Shown: in pieces, positions 4,924 through 7,398 of the stretch
Layout of the letters: each line of letters starts with the position of its first letter
Numbering within the stretch: the stretch's first letter is position 1
From: Geodermatophilaceae bacterium
GTDB lineage: Bacteria > Actinomycetota > Actinomycetes > Mycobacteriales > Geodermatophilaceae
Reading direction: 5' to 3'
DNA: 7,398 nucleotides
Assembly: GCA_013814015.1 (NCBI GenBank)
Contig: JACCQS010000019.1
Span: 1 to 7,398 of the forward strand
Notes under the pieces: generated by a model
Seen by the model: the letters and a program-made list of their open reading frames with translations, nothing else
Databases searched by the model: none
Told to the model about the DNA's origin: nothing
Position numbers and translations under genes: made by a program

Positions 4924-4950
4924 CCGGCCGCCGGCAACGCCGACGGCCGG
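4924..4950 (-). terminator. Hairpin terminator after the PRC-barrel/DUF2382 gene
   Basis: Twelve paired positions (4924-4935 with 4939-4950) close a three-base loop. The one irregular pair (4931/4943) is C-A on the plus strand but G-U in minus-strand RNA, so the helix is complete only in the transcript of the gene it follows. It starts about 11 bases beyond the stop at 4961-4963. There is no U-tract. Confidence 0.65.
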
Positions 4951-4960
4951 ACGTGCGGGA

Positions 4961-5737
4961 TCAGCGCTGGTCGCGCCCGTCCTGGTCGGTGTCGATCTGC
5001 TCCTTGCGGACCTGCTCGTTGACCGTCTCCTCGCCGGTGACGGTCTCCGTGCCTAACCGGACGCGCTCGACCGGGACAGTCTCCTTGGCCACGACCGGCC
5101 GCTCCTCGGTGAGGGTGACCTCGTGTTCCTCTTCGGTGAGGTCACCGCCGCTCATCGCCTTGCCGCGGTTGGCCTCCGTGATCGGCTCGCGCTCGAGGGT
5201 GACCTCTTCGTGACTGACCGGCACCGTCTGGGTGACGTTCTCGGTGACGATGTGCTTGCGCAGCCTGGCCCTGCCGGTCTCCCGCTTCTCGGTGCCGACA
5301 TCGAGTCGCTCCTCCGAACGGGTCATCGCATCGTCGGTGGTCGGACCGGAGGTGTCCTGGCCTTGGCTGCCGGTCTCGCCGGAACGGTCCCGATCCTTGT
5401 CGCCGCCGGATGCCGACTGTCCGTAGGACATGCCGTAGTGGCTGTAGAGGTCCTGCTCGTCCTCGGGGCTGAGGTCCTGTCCCGGGTCATGGTGCGGGGC
5501 GGTCTTGAGCTGTTCCTTGTCGAAGGGCACCCGCAGGTCCTGGCCGTCGAAGTTGGCCTGGCTCAGTGGGATCAGCGACACGTTCCCGCCGAACATGCCG
5601 GTCTTGACCGAGGCCCATTCGGGCTTGTTCGTCTCGTTGTCGAAGTAGACGTCGCTGATCTTTCCGAGCTTGTCGTCCTGGTTGCCCAGCACGGCTGCTC
5701 CGGTCAGACTGTTCGCATCCTGCATGTCGATTGTCAC
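4961..5737 (-). CDS. PRC-barrel and DUF2382 (YsnF/AvaK-type) stress protein
   Basis: The product has 258 residues. The PRC-barrel domain spans about 7-80 (LTGAAVLGNQDDKLGKISDVYFDNETN, then PEWASVKTG and SLIPLSQANFDGQDLRVPF). A linker with LSPEDEQDLYSHYG follows (89-102), then a polar Gly/Ser/Asp stretch, and DUF2382 from about 139 to 250 (RSEERLDVG, PVSHEEVTLEREP, MSGGDLTEEEHEVTLTEER, VPVERVRLGTETV). Within DUF2382, residues 142-182 and 211-251 align without gaps at 13 of 41 positions, an internal two-fold repeat. It is soluble and very acidic. DUF2382 proteins are general-stress proteins of unknown mechanism; PRC barrels usually mediate protein or RNA contacts. The start is GTG 5737 with a near-perfect AAGGAGG six bases upstream; the in-frame ATG at 5725 (fifth residue) is too close to that RBS. 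It follows the TM-helix gene by 132 bases and is paralogous to the protein at 6740-7398. Confidence 0.92.
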   Translation of the reverse strand: MTIDMQDANSLTGAAVLGNQDDKLGKISDVYFDNETNKPEWASVKTGMFGGNVSLIPLSQANFDGQDLRVPFDKEQLKTAPHHDPGQDLSPEDEQDLYSHYGMSYGQSASGGDKDRDRSGETGSQGQDTSGPTTDDAMTRSEERLDVGTEKRETGRARLRKHIVTENVTQTVPVSHEEVTLEREPITEANRGKAMSGGDLTEEEHEVTLTEERPVVAKETVPVERVRLGTETVTGEETVNEQVRKEQIDTDQDGRDQR

Positions 5738-5743
5738 GGTGAA

Positions 5744-5750
5744 CCTCCTT
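5744..5750 (-). promoter_or_regulatory. Strong Shine-Dalgarno that decides a GTG start
   Basis: The minus-strand AAGGAGG lies six bases before GTG 5737, ideal spacing. It would be 18 bases from the ATG at 5725. The PRC/DUF2382 protein therefore begins at the GTG. The strength of the site suggests high translation when the gene is induced. Confidence 0.8.
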
Positions 5751-5869
5751 GTTGCGCGGCGGCGCGGGCAACTCCAGCGCTCGATGAACCATGGAACGGC
5801 CTTGGTGGCCGCCTGGCATTTGTTCGATGTCCGCCGTCCCGAAGGGCCGACGAGCAGTAGGACCAGTGG

Positions 5870-6667
5870 CTAGGGGCGGTGCGCGCCGGCGGCGTCGTAC
5901 CCGGCGTCATGCTGGGAACCTGACTGCTGGCCGGCCTTGCTCTGCGCCTTGTCCTTGGCTTGGGCGGCTTGGTCTTTGACGCTGGGGGCGTTACGGACCT
6001 GCTCGGCCATCTTCGGCTTCTCTTCGTCGTACTTGGACAGGGTCTGCTCCCACCGTGACCGCATCGGGGTGATCCCGCCCCCGCCCACAGCGACGATGGT
6101 TACCCCCACGAGAACAGCGAGGAACGCGTACAGCACGGCGTTGACCACGTTGGTCGCGATCTGCAACTGATTCAGCGCAGCGATCACACCGAGCGCCAAG
6201 ATCAGCGTTGAGACCACGTTGGCGATGACCTTGCCGTAAGATAGGCCACCCAGGCTGTTCTGGATCAGCCCCTTGGCGCCAGCGGCGATCGCCGACGCGA
6301 TGACCACAATAATGATTGCAACGAACACCTTGGGCAGGTAGCCGATGATCGCAGCCAGGTAGTCACTGATCGGGTTCGGTCCAAACACCCCGAACGCGGT
6401 GGACAGCACGAACAGCATGACCGCGTAGAACACGATCTTGCCCAGAATGTCCGAGGCGTCGTACTGGCTTTTGTCCAGCGCCTTCTTCACCCCGCCCTTC
6501 TCCACGGCCTTGTCGAAGCCCACCTTGTCCAAGACCTTGGCGATGACCTTCGACAGTGCCTTGGCGATGATGTAGCCGATGATCAGGATCAGCAAGAACC
6601 CGATCAGCTTCGGCAGAAATTCGAGCGCCGTGTCCAGCGCGTCGCTGAAGGACTGGCCGATGTCCAT
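5870..6667 (-). CDS. Conserved TM-helix (mechanosensitive channel-related) membrane protein
   Basis: The product has 265 residues. Five hydrophobic helices are seen (about 17-37, 76-95, 110-130, 148-165 and 175-195). An amphipathic N-terminus (MDIGQSFSDALDTALEFLPK) precedes them, and a basic amphipathic stretch (AKALSKVIAKVLDKVGFDKAVEKGGVKKAL) follows helix 1. The paired helix-loop pattern (GYIIAKALSKV) with FDKAVEKGGVKKAL matches the conserved TM-helix family (Pfam TM_helix), often annotated as mechanosensitive ion channel. There is no MscS-type beta domain after the last helix. The chain turns cytoplasmic at GGGGITPMRSRWEQ and ends in a polar Ala/Gln/Lys/Ser tail, so channel activity is not assured. 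The start is ATG 6667 with AAAGGA five bases upstream. It lies between two PRC/DUF2382 genes, and a close paralogue begins at the left window edge. A role in membrane tension or osmotic stress is inferred from the family. Confidence 0.88.
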   Translation of the reverse strand: MDIGQSFSDALDTALEFLPKLIGFLLILIIGYIIAKALSKVIAKVLDKVGFDKAVEKGGVKKALDKSQYDASDILGKIVFYAVMLFVLSTAFGVFGPNPISDYLAAIIGYLPKVFVAIIIVVIASAIAAGAKGLIQNSLGGLSYGKVIANVVSTLILALGVIAALNQLQIATNVVNAVLYAFLAVLVGVTIVAVGGGGITPMRSRWEQTLSKYDEEKPKMAEQVRNAPSVKDQAAQAKDKAQSKAGQQSGSQHDAGYDAAGAHRP

Positions 6668-6719
6668 GGAGTTCCTTTCTCTTGTTCGGGAATAGGAGAA
6701 CCCACCCCGTGACGTCCTT

Positions 6720-6734
6720 GCGGCAGGAAGCCGC
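6720..6734 (-). terminator. Possible short hairpin after the upstream PRC/DUF2382 gene
   Basis: A five-pair GCGGC/GCCGC stem with a five-base loop lies six bases past the TAG stop at 6740-6742. Three further pairs can form below one mismatch, one of them G-U. It is weaker than the hairpins at 4645-4688 and 4924-4950. It may attenuate rather than stop transcription into the TM-helix gene. Confidence 0.35.
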
Positions 6735-6739
6735 GAAGG

Positions 6740-7398
6740 CTAGCGCCCGGGCCGGTCGCGATCAGTGTCGGCGCTGCGGTCGGTGTCGCCGTCCACCTCG
6801 ATCTGCTCGGAGCGAACCTCCTCGGACACCTCCTGGGTGTCACGCACCGTCTCGGTGCCCAACTGGACACGCTCGACCGGCACGGTCTCCTTGCCCACCA
6901 CGACCCGCTCTTCGGTAAGAGTGACCTCGTGCTCCTCCTCGGTCAGGTCACCGCCGGACATGGCCTCACCCCGGTTGGCGTCGGTGATCGGCTCGCGTTC
7001 GATGCGAACCTCTTCGCGGCTGACCGGAACCTGAACGGACTGGGTTTCCGTGGTGATGTATTTCCGCAGCCGGGCCCGACCGGTCTGGACGCTTTCGGTG
7101 CCGACGTTGAGGCGCTCCTCCGACCGGGTCATCGCGTCGTCCGTGGTGGGGCCGGACGTGTCCCGTCCGACGATGCCAGCCTCGTCCGTCCGGTCACGAT
7201 CCATCGTGGAGTCGCGGTCCATAGGCACGTCCTGATCCATCGACGTGGTGGTCTGCTGCCCCCCGCCGCCGCTGTCCAAGCCGTAGTGCCGATACAGCTC
7301 CGCCTCCTGCTCCGGGCTCAGGTGACCGTCCTCGTCGATCTGCGGTGCGTCCTTGACCATGTCCTTGGTGACCGGGACGGTCAGGACTCCGTCGGCGA
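6740..7398 (-). CDS. PRC-barrel and DUF2382 (YsnF/AvaK-type) stress protein, partial (5' end beyond window)
   Basis: The frame runs open to the right edge, so the N-terminal part is missing. The visible 5' residues (ADGVLTVPVTKDMVKDAPQID) match the end of the PRC-barrel in the paralogue at 4961-5737 (GQDLRVPFDKEQLKTAP), so this is an interior piece. The Met at 7360 should not be taken as the start. LSPEQEAELYRHYG follows, the same linker motif as in the paralogue, then a Met/Asp/Arg-rich stretch (DQDVPMDRDSTMDRDRTDE) and a full DUF2382 domain (RSEERLNVG, PVSREEVRIEREP, MSGGDLTEEEHEVTLTEER, VPVERVQLGTETV). The C-terminus is Asp/Arg-rich (DGDTDRSADTDRDRPGR). The linkers of the two paralogues differ strongly while their DUF2382 domains are nearly superimposable. 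Expected role as for the paralogue: a general-stress protein of unknown mechanism. Confidence 0.9.
   Translation of the reverse strand, partial: ADGVLTVPVTKDMVKDAPQIDEDGHLSPEQEAELYRHYGLDSGGGGQQTTTSMDQDVPMDRDSTMDRDRTDEAGIVGRDTSGPTTDDAMTRSEERLNVGTESVQTGRARLRKYITTETQSVQVPVSREEVRIEREPITDANRGEAMSGGDLTEEEHEVTLTEERVVVGKETVPVERVQLGTETVRDTQEVSEEVRSEQIEVDGDTDRSADTDRDRPGR

Noticed and set aside
5123..5860. Plus-strand open frame of 245 codons opposite the PRC-barrel/DUF2382 gene
   Set aside because: It mirrors a recognised gene whose strong RBS, domains and codon pattern are on the minus strand. The Leu/Val/Gly-rich product reflects the complement of that gene's Glu/Asp codons.
5738..5869. Possible terminator or promoter in the 132-base gap between the TM-helix and second DUF2382 genes
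   Set aside because: Only short, interrupted stems are present (around CCGTCCCGAAGGGCCGACG on the plus strand) and no convincing -10/-35 or sigma-B-type pair. Nothing beyond the RBS could be supported.
1..7398. CRISPR array, insertion sequence, prophage or defence system
   Set aside because: I found no regularly spaced direct repeats beyond the in-frame coding repeat at 4410-4499, no transposase- or integrase-like protein, no terminal inverted repeats, and no nuclease, toxin-antitoxin or restriction motifs.

Overview
The window looks like chromosomal DNA of a high-GC actinobacterium. The coding regions favour G/C at third positions, genes are packed with ATGA stop/start overlaps, and the protein families are typical of Actinobacteria: a DUF6286/AmaP/Asp23 cluster and PRC-barrel plus DUF2382 (YsnF-type) proteins. 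I cannot name the genus; a Geodermatophilales- or Frankiales-like origin is only a guess. I see no mobile element, CRISPR array, rRNA or tRNA. The theme is envelope and general stress physiology.

Right part (about 3326-7398, all minus strand, read right to left). The 5' end of the first gene lies outside the window. The order is: a PRC-barrel/DUF2382 protein (partial, 6740-7398); a five-helix membrane protein of the conserved TM-helix (mechanosensitive channel-related) family (5870-6667); a second PRC-barrel/DUF2382 protein (4961-5737); a 61-residue acidic soluble protein (4701-4886); a DUF4190-like membrane protein whose N-terminus is a run of His-Asp/Glu-Arg pentapeptides (4035-4574); and a four-helix membrane protein with a cytoplasmic C-terminal domain (3326-3970). 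GC-rich hairpins follow three of these genes, so they are probably several short transcription units rather than one operon.

Middle (about 2893-3313). A small plus-strand gene at 3044-3313 encodes a shortened J-domain-like protein with an intact HPD motif and a very Arg-rich tail. It appears to be read from a leaderless promoter. It is divergent from the Asp23 operon, with 151 bases between the two starts, and convergent with the four-helix membrane protein gene, with 12 bases between the stops.

Left part (230-2892, minus strand) is a tight six-gene Asp23/AmaP operon: canonical Asp23, short Asp23-like protein, DUF2273 small membrane protein, second Asp23-like protein, DUF6286 membrane protein, and AmaP-type membrane anchor. 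Soluble Asp23 proteins are expected to coat the inner face of the membrane, held by the membrane members. The two membrane proteins themselves carry cytoplasmic domains that look related to each other and possibly to Asp23.

At the left edge (1-161, minus) lies the start of a second TM-helix paralogue, closely similar to the gene at 5870-6667. Its reading frame has no usable start codon: an ATG with a plausible ribosome binding site sits just upstream but in a different frame, suggesting a frameshift or decay. DUF2382 and TM-helix genes are therefore each present twice around the locus. None of this is a clearly new system. The most unusual pieces are the pentapeptide-repeat membrane protein, the mini J-domain protein beside the Asp23 operon, and the apparently broken channel paralogue.
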